A DNA stretch of 64,000 nt from assembly GCA_041651995.1 (NCBI GenBank), contig JBAZID010000002.1:248001-312000 (forward strand). Direction: 5' to 3'. Position 1 is the first letter of the stretch. Each line of letters starts with the position of its first letter. Under the pieces are notes generated by a model that was not told the DNA's origin, did no database searches, and was given only the letters and a program-made list of their open reading frames with translations. Below, piece after piece: positions 16,156 through 23,685 of this stretch. The position numbers were made by a program, and so were the translations under genes. This DNA is from Sulfuricella sp. GTDB lineage: Bacteria; Pseudomonadota; Gammaproteobacteria; Burkholderiales; Sulfuricellaceae.

Positions 16156-19100
16156 TCAATTCTCCGCTTGCGGATGCCGTGTACGCCAGCGCTCCAGCCC
16201 GCCTTCAACCAGGGAATAGACCGCCGGAACCACTACCAGGGTGAGCAGCGTGGAGGTGATCATGCCGCCGATCACCGCTACGGCCAGCGGGCCATTGGTT
16301 TCCGAGCCTGCTCCCAGGCCTAGTGCCGCCGGTAGCAGCGCCAGGATCACCGTCAGCGAGGTCATCAGCACCGGTCTCATCCGGATCGGGCAGGCGTTGG
16401 AGAGCGCCTCGTCTATGCCTTTCCCTTCCTTGCGCCGCTGGTTGGTGAGATCCACCAGCAGGATCGAGTTTTTCGCCACCAGACCGATCAGCAGCACCAG
16501 TCCGATCATCGAGTAGATGTTGAGGGTGTGGTTGAACAGCCACAAGGCCATCACCCCGCCGATGATCGCCAGCGGCTGTGCCACCATGATGATGAAGGGC
16601 TGGATGAAGGAGTTGAACTGGCTCGCCAGCACCATGTAGAGCAGGACCATTGCCAAAGAGAAAGCGAAGATCATGTACTGCACGGTCTTGGCGAATTCTT
16701 CCGCCTGGCCGATCATTTTCACGCTATAGCCTATCGGCATGGTTTCCGCGGCGGCGGCCTTCACCCTGGTTACCGCATCGCCGAGCGGGATGGTGGGCGT
16801 GCCGTAGAAGGTAGCCGCATATTGCAGGTCGAAGCGCCCGATCACTGCCGGTCCAAGCGTCTGCTTCAAGCTCGCCACGGTGTCCAGGCGTACCAGCGAC
16901 CCATCGCGCGAACGCAGGTAAACCTTGTTCAGATCGGAAGGCTGCCTGAATTCGCCGTCCCTGGCCTTGACCCGGATATCGTAGCGCTGGCCGTCGCCCG
17001 GCTCGTCGTTGAATTTGGCGATATCCACGCCGCCGGAGAGCATGTTGAGCGCCAGCGCCACGTCCTGGGTCGTCAGCCCGGCGGAAGCAATACGGGTGCG
17101 GTCAGGATCGAGAACGAGTTGCGGCAGATCGAGCTGCAAATCGAGGTCCATGCGCCCCAGGCCGGGATCGGCCGAAAGAGTTTGCTGCATGGCCTTGGCT
17201 AGACGCCCCACTTCGGCAAGATTGGGACCGTTGATCACGAACTGCAGGGGCTCTCCGCGCTGGCCGCCGACCATCGGGTAGGGCGCGGCGAAAGCGCGTG
17301 CGCCGGGGATTTGCGCCAGCTCCTTGCGGATCACGGGGATGACGTCCTGCTGCCTGATTTTACGTTCGCCGCGCGGCGCCATGCGCACCACCACCATTGC
17401 CTGATTGACCTGCCCTGCATTGCCGAGACCGATCAGGGCAAATTCGGTGACGATTTCCTTGTGGCGAATCAACAGCTCCTCGACCAGGCGTAAACGGCTG
17501 TCGGTGTATTCGATGCTGGAGCCGAGCGGGGTTCTCAGATTCACCATGAAGCGGCCTTCGTCCTCCTCGGGCACGAAAGTCTTGCCTACGTTGATGAAAA
17601 AGTAGCTGCTCGCCATCACGGTCGCCAGGGTCAATGCCACCACCTTCCAGCGGTGTTGCAACGCCTTGTCGAGCAGATAGCGGTAGAGCTTGTCCATGCC
17701 GTGAAAGAAACGGTCGAGGGTGTAATACAGGCGCCCGTGCTGTTTTTCCGCCTTGAGGTAGCGCGAGCACAGCATCGGCGTCAGCGTGAGCGACACAAGC
17801 AGGGAGACCAGCACGCCGAAGGTCACCACCACCGCGAAGGATTTGAAAAACTGGCCGATGATGCCGCCAAGGAAAATCACCGGCGCGAAAATCGATACCA
17901 GGGACAGCGTGGCGGCGATCACCGCGAACATCACTTCGTGGCTACCGTTGATGGCGGCGGTGACCGGGTCGGCGTCGATTTCCTCGCGGTGGCGGAAGAT
18001 ATTCTCTAAAACCACGATGGCGTCGTCCACTACCACGCCGATCAACAGCAGCAGGGCGAGCATGGTGAGCGAATTGAGGGTGTAGCCGAAAAAATAGATC
18101 ACCGCCACCGCGCCCATCAGCGACACCGGGATGGCAGTGGCGATGATCAGGGTGGAGCGCATGCTGCGCAGGAACAGCCAGACGATCAGCGAGGCCAGCA
18201 GGGTGCCTTCGATCAGATGTTCCTTGAGGGAATTGACGATTTCCTGGATGAAGATTGCATCGTTGGAGACGACTTCCAGGGTCATGCCGGGCGGCAGTTG
18301 CGGGATGATCTCGCTTTCCAGGCGTTTTTTGATCGCCTCGACAATCGCCACGGTGTTGGTATTGGTGACCTTGACGATACCCAGGCCGATGGTGGTCTTG
18401 CCCATGAAACGCGCGAGCTGCCGGTAATCAGCCAGACCATCCTCGATTTCGGCGATATCTTTAAGGCGCACCGGCGCACCGTCGCGGTAGGCGACGATCA
18501 TTTTTGCCAGATCGTCGAGGCGATGGAATTCCAGGTCGAGTTTGATCAGGTTTTCGGTTTTCTCGCTGACCAGAAAACCACCGGCGAGCTGGACGTGCTC
18601 GTTGGCAAAGGCGACGTTGATATCCTGGGCGGTGACCTTGAATGCGGACATTCTGGCCGGCAGCAGGTTGACCCGGATGGTGCGGTCGCGCCGCCCGCCC
18701 AGCCGCACCTCGCCCACGCCGTTGATGGTTTCCAGACGCTTCTTGATGGTGTTGATGGCGTACTGGTTGAGCTGCTGCTGGGTGCGGTCGCCGCGCAGCG
18801 CCAGCCACATGATCGGCATGGCGTTGGTCTCGACCTTGGCGACGACGGGTGGGTCGGCATCCTTGGGCAGGCGGCGCAGGATCTGGTTGACCTTGGCCTG
18901 CACCTCGTTGAAGGCGACATCGACTTTCTTGTCCAGGCTGAAGGTGATGTTGATCACCGACACGCCGGGAGAGGAGGAAGACTGGATGTGTTCGATGCCG
19001 GGCACGCTGTTGATCGACGTTTCGATCACGTTGGTGACGCTGGCGTCAACGATGTCGGGGTTGGCGCCTTTCAGCGTGGTGGAGATCGAGACAATGGGAA

Positions 19101-19224
19101 ACTCGATCAGGGGAAAGCGATCCATGCCGATGCGCTGGTAGCTGATGTAGCCGAACAGCACCAGCACGGCCGACAGCATGAACGCCAGCACATGGCGCTT
19201 GATGGAAAGTTCGGGCAGGGTCAT
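16156..19224 (-). CDS. RND efflux transporter permease, HAE1/AcrB type
   Basis: This 1022-residue permease has the normal RND length and layout: a first membrane helix, a large periplasmic loop, six helices, a second loop and six helices. The proton-relay residues are visible: the Asp-Asp pair in GVVVDDAIVVLENIFRH and the Lys in GLVAKNSILLVDL. It should export hydrophobic or amphipathic compounds with the adaptor upstream, overlapping it by 4 bases (ATGA). No TolC-type outer-membrane channel gene is next to the pair. The substrate cannot be told from the sequence. Confidence 0.95.
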   Translation of the reverse strand: MTLPELSIKRHVLAFMLSAVLVLFGYISYQRIGMDRFPLIEFPIVSISTTLKGANPDIVDASVTNVIETSINSVPGIEHIQSSSSPGVSVINITFSLDKKVDVAFNEVQAKVNQILRRLPKDADPPVVAKVETNAMPIMWLALRGDRTQQQLNQYAINTIKKRLETINGVGEVRLGGRRDRTIRVNLLPARMSAFKVTAQDINVAFANEHVQLAGGFLVSEKTENLIKLDLEFHRLDDLAKMIVAYRDGAPVRLKDIAEIEDGLADYRQLARFMGKTTIGLGIVKVTNTNTVAIVEAIKKRLESEIIPQLPPGMTLEVVSNDAIFIQEIVNSLKEHLIEGTLLASLIVWLFLRSMRSTLIIATAIPVSLMGAVAVIYFFGYTLNSLTMLALLLLIGVVVDDAIVVLENIFRHREEIDADPVTAAINGSHEVMFAVIAATLSLVSIFAPVIFLGGIIGQFFKSFAVVVTFGVLVSLLVSLTLTPMLCSRYLKAEKQHGRLYYTLDRFFHGMDKLYRYLLDKALQHRWKVVALTLATVMASSYFFINVGKTFVPEEDEGRFMVNLRTPLGSSIEYTDSRLRLVEELLIRHKEIVTEFALIGLGNAGQVNQAMVVVRMAPRGERKIRQQDVIPVIRKELAQIPGARAFAAPYPMVGGQRGEPLQFVINGPNLAEVGRLAKAMQQTLSADPGLGRMDLDLQLDLPQLVLDPDRTRIASAGLTTQDVALALNMLSGGVDIAKFNDEPGDGQRYDIRVKARDGEFRQPSDLNKVYLRSRDGSLVRLDTVASLKQTLGPAVIGRFDLQYAATFYGTPTIPLGDAVTRVKAAAAETMPIGYSVKMIGQAEEFAKTVQYMIFAFSLAMVLLYMVLASQFNSFIQPFIIMVAQPLAIIGGVMALWLFNHTLNIYSMIGLVLLIGLVAKNSILLVDLTNQRRKEGKGIDEALSNACPIRMRPVLMTSLTVILALLPAALGLGAGSETNGPLAVAVIGGMITSTLLTLVVVPAVYSLVEGGLERWRTRHPQAEN

Positions 19225-20288
19225 TTTCGTGCGCCTTTTGGGGCGTTCGTTTCTTTCACGCTGACCGCTGCCTGGTCAGTGAGGAAGCCTGCGCCGTCCA
19301 TGGCTACCGTTTCGCCCTCCCCGAGCCCTTGCAGGATTTCCACCTGACCGTTCTGAGTGACCCCCGTGGTGACAATGTGCTGAACAGCCTTGCCATTGGC
19401 GATCACGTAGACCACCTTGCCGGCCGGGCGCAGCACCACGCTAATCTCCGGCACCACGATGGCCTGTTCATGTTCCTCGACGATGACAGCGCCGTTGACC
19501 GAGGCGCCGGGTTTCCAGCCGCCAGGGTTCCTTACTTCCACCACGGCATCGAAGGCCCGGTTGCTGCTCACTACCGTCTGCAGAATTTGTTCGATTTTTC
19601 CGCTTACGCCGGCGCCGGGTGCGGTGGGTGTGGAGAGTGTAACTGTCTGACCCACCTTGATGCGCGGCGCGGCACCTTCCGGGAAGGGCAGGCGGATGCG
19701 CAGATTTTCGCTGCTGGAAAGCTGGAATGCCGGTTTGCCCAGATCGATCCAGTCTCCGGCCGAGACAAAGCGGCTATCGACCTTGCCGTCCACCGGCGAG
19801 ACGATGCGGGTACGTGACAAGTTCTTCGCGCCGCGGGTGTAGAGCTCGCGTGCCGCAACATCCTGTGCAGCGTGGCTTTCGAGAGCAGAAGGGGAGATGA
19901 AGCCTTTTTTTGCCAGTTCACGATAGCGTTCGGTCAGCTTGCCCTGGCTGACGGCCTGGGCTTCGAGCCGCTTGGCATCGGCGGAATAATCGGTGGGGTC
20001 AATCTCGGCCAGTACCTGGTTTTTCTTTACCTGATCACCGATGTCCACGTTCACCTTGATGATGCGGCCAGCCACTTCGGCCCCAACCTTTGGTGCGCTC
20101 GAACTGTCTGCTTCGCCGACCGACTGTTCCAGGATCTGCATGGTGCGGATCTGCGCCTGGGTGACAGTGATGACAGCCGCAGGCGGCCCCTTTTTTTGCT
20201 CCTCGGGCTTCTTGGCGCACCCTGGCAGAGCCAGTGTCGTGCACAGGCAGAATGCCGTAAGGTGCAAGAAGGAAGATGTTTTCATCAT
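19221..20288 (-). CDS. RND efflux periplasmic adaptor (lipoprotein)
   Basis: This 355-residue membrane-fusion protein begins with a lipoprotein signal peptide (MMKTSSFLHLTAFCLCTTLALPGC), so it is likely anchored to the inner membrane by a lipidated Cys. The lipoyl/barrel-sandwich halves (VAGRIIKVNVDIGDQVKKN and SPVDGKVDSRFVSAGDW) flank an alpha-hairpin, followed by beta-barrel and membrane-proximal domains. The start at the first of two adjacent ATGs (20288/20285) follows GGAA. It forms a pump with the permease gene it overlaps. Confidence 0.92.
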   Translation of the reverse strand: MMKTSSFLHLTAFCLCTTLALPGCAKKPEEQKKGPPAAVITVTQAQIRTMQILEQSVGEADSSSAPKVGAEVAGRIIKVNVDIGDQVKKNQVLAEIDPTDYSADAKRLEAQAVSQGKLTERYRELAKKGFISPSALESHAAQDVAARELYTRGAKNLSRTRIVSPVDGKVDSRFVSAGDWIDLGKPAFQLSSSENLRIRLPFPEGAAPRIKVGQTVTLSTPTAPGAGVSGKIEQILQTVVSSNRAFDAVVEVRNPGGWKPGASVNGAVIVEEHEQAIVVPEISVVLRPAGKVVYVIANGKAVQHIVTTGVTQNGQVEILQGLGEGETVAMDGAGFLTDQAAVSVKETNAPKGARK

Positions 20289-20432
20289 GGTTCCAGTGTA
20301 AAAATGCTTAAACCAATAAACCTCAGTTGAACAGGCTGGAGTGTGCGGTTCTGCGGGGGCGAATGAAATGGTCAGCGGGGGCATGTAAAGCGGCAGGACA
20401 GCCTGACGCCTGAGCTAATTGTAAGGGCGAAA

Positions 20433-20457
20433 AAAAACCGGCACAAGGCCGGTTTTT
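20433..20457 (-). terminator. Rho-independent terminator of the sulfur gene cluster
   Basis: A perfect 10-base stem (AAAAACCGGC with GCCGGTTTTT, loop ACAAG) is followed by Ts in the minus direction. It lies 18 bases past the dsrE2 stop, so it should end the soe-rhd-tusA-dsrE2 transcript. The flanking A run makes it usable in both directions. Confidence 0.9.
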
Positions 20458-20475
20458 CTGGCGTGGCCGGTTCTT

Positions 20476-20988
20476 TTAGATGAACAGGCTGATGTCTGCT
20501 TCGCCGCCGTACTCAAAGTAGGTGGCCGCGCCGACATAATCGATCCCGTCGATGAAATCGCTATGCTTGAAACCGAACAGCTCTACCGTCATCTGGCAGG
20601 CCAGAAACTTGACTTCCGCTTCCTGGCACAGTTCACGCAGTTCTGCGATGGTCGCCACGCCATTGTTGGCGATGGTTTTTTTCATCAATGCAGTGGCAAC
20701 GTCTTCATACCAGGGAATGGATGCCTGGATGATGTTCGGGATGTTCCAGTTGATATCCATGAACCATTTCGGCCCGAACGGCATCTTCATGGGCATGCCA
20801 GGGTTACCCAAGGGGCTGACCTTCAAGCAGGACAGATCTTTGCGCAGGCACTGCAGGCCGTAGAAAGTGAAGAAAATCGTTGCTTCGTAGCCGAGCGCCG
20901 CAGCAGTGGACGCCAGGATGAAGGGCGGATAGGCCCAGTCCAGCGTTCCCTTGGTGGCGATAATCGTTAGTTTCTTTTGATCATCCAT
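20476..20988 (-). CDS. dsrE2: DsrE2-like sulfur carrier protein
   Basis: This 170-residue DsrE/F-like protein of the DsrE2 type begins KLTIIATKGTLDWAYPPFILA and has candidate sulfur-carrying cysteines at 47, 54, 121 and 131. The last sits in the conserved segment KFLACQMTVELFGF. In sulfur oxidisers DsrE2 works with TusA and a rhodanese to move persulfide sulfur in the cytoplasm, and that same trio is present here. There are no clear membrane spans beyond a hydrophobic N-terminal half. It is the last gene before the terminator at 20.4 kb. Confidence 0.88.
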   Translation of the reverse strand: MDDQKKLTIIATKGTLDWAYPPFILASTAAALGYEATIFFTFYGLQCLRKDLSCLKVSPLGNPGMPMKMPFGPKWFMDINWNIPNIIQASIPWYEDVATALMKKTIANNGVATIAELRELCQEAEVKFLACQMTVELFGFKHSDFIDGIDYVGAATYFEYGGEADISLFI

Positions 20989-21065
20989 TTCTTGATAGGC
21001 CCCTCGTGTTGGTTTTATGCGTTTTGGCGGACGCTTGTTTTTATTATTTTGGAATAGGTGCTGAT

Positions 21066-21293
21066 TTATTTTTTCTTCATGAAGAAGGTGTATTCGCCGC
21101 CCGCTTCAGTGGAAGACATCAATTCGTTGCCGGTCTGCTTGGCAAATGCCTGGAAGTCTTTGACTGAACCCGGATCGGTGGACAGGATTTTCAGTACTTG
21201 ACCGGAACCGATTTCGGCCAGTGCTTTCTTGGCGCGCAGAATCGGCAGGGGGCAGTTCAGGCCGCGAGCGTCCAGTTCTTTATCAGCGTTCAT
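21066..21293 (-). CDS. tusA: sulfur carrier protein TusA
   Basis: This 75-residue TusA-family protein has the CPxP motif as Cys14-Pro-Leu-Pro17 in GLNCPLPILRAKKAL. The cysteine carries persulfide sulfur. The gene has an AGGAG site and sits between rhd and dsrE2, so its job here is more likely in dissimilatory sulfur transfer than in tRNA thiolation. Confidence 0.95.
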   Translation of the reverse strand: MNADKELDARGLNCPLPILRAKKALAEIGSGQVLKILSTDPGSVKDFQAFAKQTGNELMSSTEAGGEYTFFMKKK

Positions 21294-21373
21294 GTAGATC
21301 TCCTAAGCAGGTTAATTGTTGCCAACGAAAAAAGGGATTATTTAGAGTTTGTGAAATTATTGCAACCGAAAAT

Positions 21374-21697
21374 TTATACCGGGCTGGACAGCATCTGGCC
21401 GGAACGCATCCAGGCCAGGATGCCGCCTTGCAGGTTCATCACGTTGCTGAAACCTTGTTGCGACATGAAGGCGGTCACTTGCCCCGAGCGTGCGCCGCTC
21501 TGGCAATAAAAAACGGTCGGTGTTTCCGCGCAAAACTCGTTGGCCTTGAGCGGGATGAGGTGCATGGGAATATGTTCGGCGCCTTCGATGCAGCCGCGTG
21601 CAACTTCACCTTCCGAGCGGACATCGATCAGCTTGATCTTGCCTTCCGACTTCAGTTTTTCGAGGCCGCTAATGTCGATTTCAGGGATGCCGAACAT
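21374..21697 (-). CDS. rhd: single-domain rhodanese-like sulfurtransferase
   Basis: This 107-residue cytosolic protein has one rhodanese domain (about 5-103). The active-site loop is Cys65 in FYCQSGARSGQ, and the LIDVRSEGEVARG motif is near the start. It has no signal peptide. It lies between soeC and tusA; in Allochromatium-type sulfur oxidisers the homologous Rhd loads TusA with sulfur. A strong AAGGAG site precedes the ATG. Confidence 0.92.
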   Translation of the reverse strand: MFGIPEIDISGLEKLKSEGKIKLIDVRSEGEVARGCIEGAEHIPMHLIPLKANEFCAETPTVFYCQSGARSGQVTAFMSQQGFSNVMNLQGGILAWMRSGQMLSSPV

Positions 21698-21798
21698 GAT
21701 TTCTCCTTGCCTTGAATCTGGTTGAACTTTAGAAAGCGCTAATATACCAAATTTCGACCATTATGCAAGCCATTCAATTTATGGGATATATATTCCAT

Positions 21799-22779
21799 TC
21801 AAGAGATTGCTTGATAGTACAAATTCTGCGGATGATTTGCCTGCGCAAAGAAAAACCAGCGTTCGGCGATCAGCCCCGCGTATTGAACGGCAAATGCCAG
21901 CAACAACATTCCGGCAGAGTTGACCGACAGGCCCCAGGCAAGAAATGCCAGCGGCAGTGCGAAGGTCAGGGCAATAAACAGCCATTTAACCGAGCGCAAC
22001 AGGCTTTGCGATTTGCCATGGAAAAACTCGCGCGTATTGAATGATCCACCCATGAAGCCCTGCGATTTTTGCGCGATATTGGTGTGGCGTACGCCGATAG
22101 CGCTTTGCAGGGTGGATTTCGGCTTGAGCTTGTGGTTTCTCACCAGCGATGCCAGGCGCGAGAGCAGGGCGAGCAGCGTGATGATGAGCGCCCACTTGCC
22201 GTAAAAGCCGGTCAGTTCGGGCGCGGCGATTGCGGCGTAGCCGGTGGCCAGGGCGAAGCCGGAGGCGCCGCCAAGCAGGATGAAGTTGCTTACCGTGAGC
22301 GGGGTATGCCATTCCTGCAGGAAGCGCAGGCAGGCGTAGATCATGCCGGTGCTGACGAACAGCGCGAAGCACAGCAGCGTGCCAGCGGCGCCGAACAGCA
22401 TGATGAGGTCAACTTGCAGGGTCTCGCCCAGGGTAAACAGTGGAATATTCCAGGCGAAATAATGTGCCGCGCCGTAAGCCAGCACGCAGGCCATGAATGC
22501 CGGCAGAACGAGCACTTCGCGCGACAGCCAGGAGGTGCGCCACTGGGCGGCGGCGCGCCAGGCGCGTTCGGGATGGCCGAGGTGGAAAAATGATGCGACC
22601 AGTCCCGCCACCAGAAATGCCAGCGCGAGCAGGCTGCCCACGGCGTAAAACTGATGGTCTCCCTGCGCGGAAAGTACATTGAAAAGGGCGTAAACCTGGC
22701 CGGTGTACAAGGCCAGGAATAATCCCTGGCCGACACCGATCAGGGTGGTGAGGAAAATTACGGAAAAGGCAGGATGCAC
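21799..22779 (-). CDS. soeC: sulfite dehydrogenase membrane anchor SoeC (DmsC family)
   Basis: This 326-residue membrane protein has about eight hydrophobic helices and belongs to the DmsC/NrfD-like anchor group. It begins HPAFSVIFLTTLIGVGQGLF, a typical DmsC start, and keeps the FHLGHPERAWRA segment. It should pass electrons from SoeB to the quinone pool. The start codon is GTG at 22779, after GGAG. A 174-base gap holding a hairpin repeat separates it from soeB. Confidence 0.92.
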   Translation of the reverse strand: MHPAFSVIFLTTLIGVGQGLFLALYTGQVYALFNVLSAQGDHQFYAVGSLLALAFLVAGLVASFFHLGHPERAWRAAAQWRTSWLSREVLVLPAFMACVLAYGAAHYFAWNIPLFTLGETLQVDLIMLFGAAGTLLCFALFVSTGMIYACLRFLQEWHTPLTVSNFILLGGASGFALATGYAAIAAPELTGFYGKWALIITLLALLSRLASLVRNHKLKPKSTLQSAIGVRHTNIAQKSQGFMGGSFNTREFFHGKSQSLLRSVKWLFIALTFALPLAFLAWGLSVNSAGMLLLAFAVQYAGLIAERWFFFAQANHPQNLYYQAIS

Positions 22780-22820
22780 GGTCTAAAACTCCATTTTTTC
22801 AATTATTCCAAAACGACTAT

Positions 22821-22944
22821 TTAACCACGGGGCACACGGGGCACACGGGGAAGGCAAGAACTTGAGGCTTCAATTCATTTGCCCAAATGTGCCAGACAGA
22901 AATACATACATTCATTAATTTTCCCCGTGCCCCCCCGTGGTTAA
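22821..22944. repeat. inverted repeat, TTAACCACGG hairpin family, copy 2
   Basis: The left arm (22821-22852) starts TTAACCACGGGG and continues with CACACGGGG-type 9-base units. The right arm (22921-22944) is the reverse complement but one unit shorter. It lies between soeB and soeC inside the sulfur operon, the right arm ending 9 bases from the soeB stop. It could stabilise the upstream soeAB message or reduce read-through into soeC. Confidence 0.8.
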
Positions 22945-22953
22945 TTTGGTTTT

Positions 22954-23685
22954 TTACCACGAAGTCACATCGTCCAGCGAAGGCTCGCTCTTGTCTGGCT
23001 TGGGCAGCAGACGTTCCTTCTTGAGCGGATTGTCGGCGCGGACCAGTTCGTCGTCGTGGATGCGCAGCTGCGTCTTGCGCCGCGGCAGATAGTGGTTGGA
23101 CGGCTTGGTTCCCCATTCCGGCATGAGCTGGTAGCCGCTGTTTTCGCGGATCGCCACCGACACCGCTGACTCCGGATCATGCACGTCGCCGAAGAGACGC
23201 GCGCTGGTCGGGCAGGCAAGCACGCAGGCGGGCTTGCGTTCCTTTTCCGGCAATCCCATGTCGTAGATGCGGTCCACGCACAAGGTGCATTTTTTCATCA
23301 CCTTCTGCTTCTCGTCGATCTCGCGCACGCCGTACGGACATGCCCAGGAGCAATACTTGCAGCCGATGCACTTGTCGTAATCCACCAGCACGATGCCGTC
23401 TTCCTTGCGCTTGTAGGAAGCGCCGGTGGGGCACACCGGCACGCACGGCGGATCCTCGCAGTGCAGGCAGGATTTGGGGAAATGCACCGTTTCGGTATTG
23501 GGGAAGCTTCCAATTTCAAAGGTCTGTACCCGGTTGAAGAAAGTGCCGGTGGGTTCGGCGCCATAGGGGTTGAAATCGGACAGCGGCCCGGCCATGCCGG
23601 AGGTGTTCCATTCCTTGCAGTTGGTGACGCAGGCATGACAGCCAACGCACACGTTGAGGTCGATAACGAGGGCAAGCTGGCTCAT
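22954..23685 (-). CDS. soeB: sulfite dehydrogenase iron-sulfur subunit SoeB
   Basis: This 243-residue ferredoxin-type subunit has four cysteine groups for four [4Fe-4S] clusters: Cys13-xx-Cys16-xx-Cys19-xxx-Cys23, then CLHCEDPPCVPVCP, CIGCKYCSWACPYG and CTLCVDR with CVLACPTSARLFGD. It carries electrons from the molybdenum subunit to SoeC. I place the start at 23685 (MSQLALVIDLNVCVGC); its ATG overlaps the soeA TGA by 4 bases. There is no signal peptide, so it is cytoplasmic. Confidence 0.95.
   Translation of the reverse strand: MSQLALVIDLNVCVGCHACVTNCKEWNTSGMAGPLSDFNPYGAEPTGTFFNRVQTFEIGSFPNTETVHFPKSCLHCEDPPCVPVCPTGASYKRKEDGIVLVDYDKCIGCKYCSWACPYGVREIDEKQKVMKKCTLCVDRIYDMGLPEKERKPACVLACPTSARLFGDVHDPESAVSVAIRENSGYQLMPEWGTKPSNHYLPRRKTQLRIHDDELVRADNPLKKERLLPKPDKSEPSLDDVTSW

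Noticed and set aside
22817..23116. Minus-strand frame overlapping the end of soeB and the hairpin repeat
   Set aside because: It reads through the repeat in a different frame from soeB and has no start signal; soeB explains the region.
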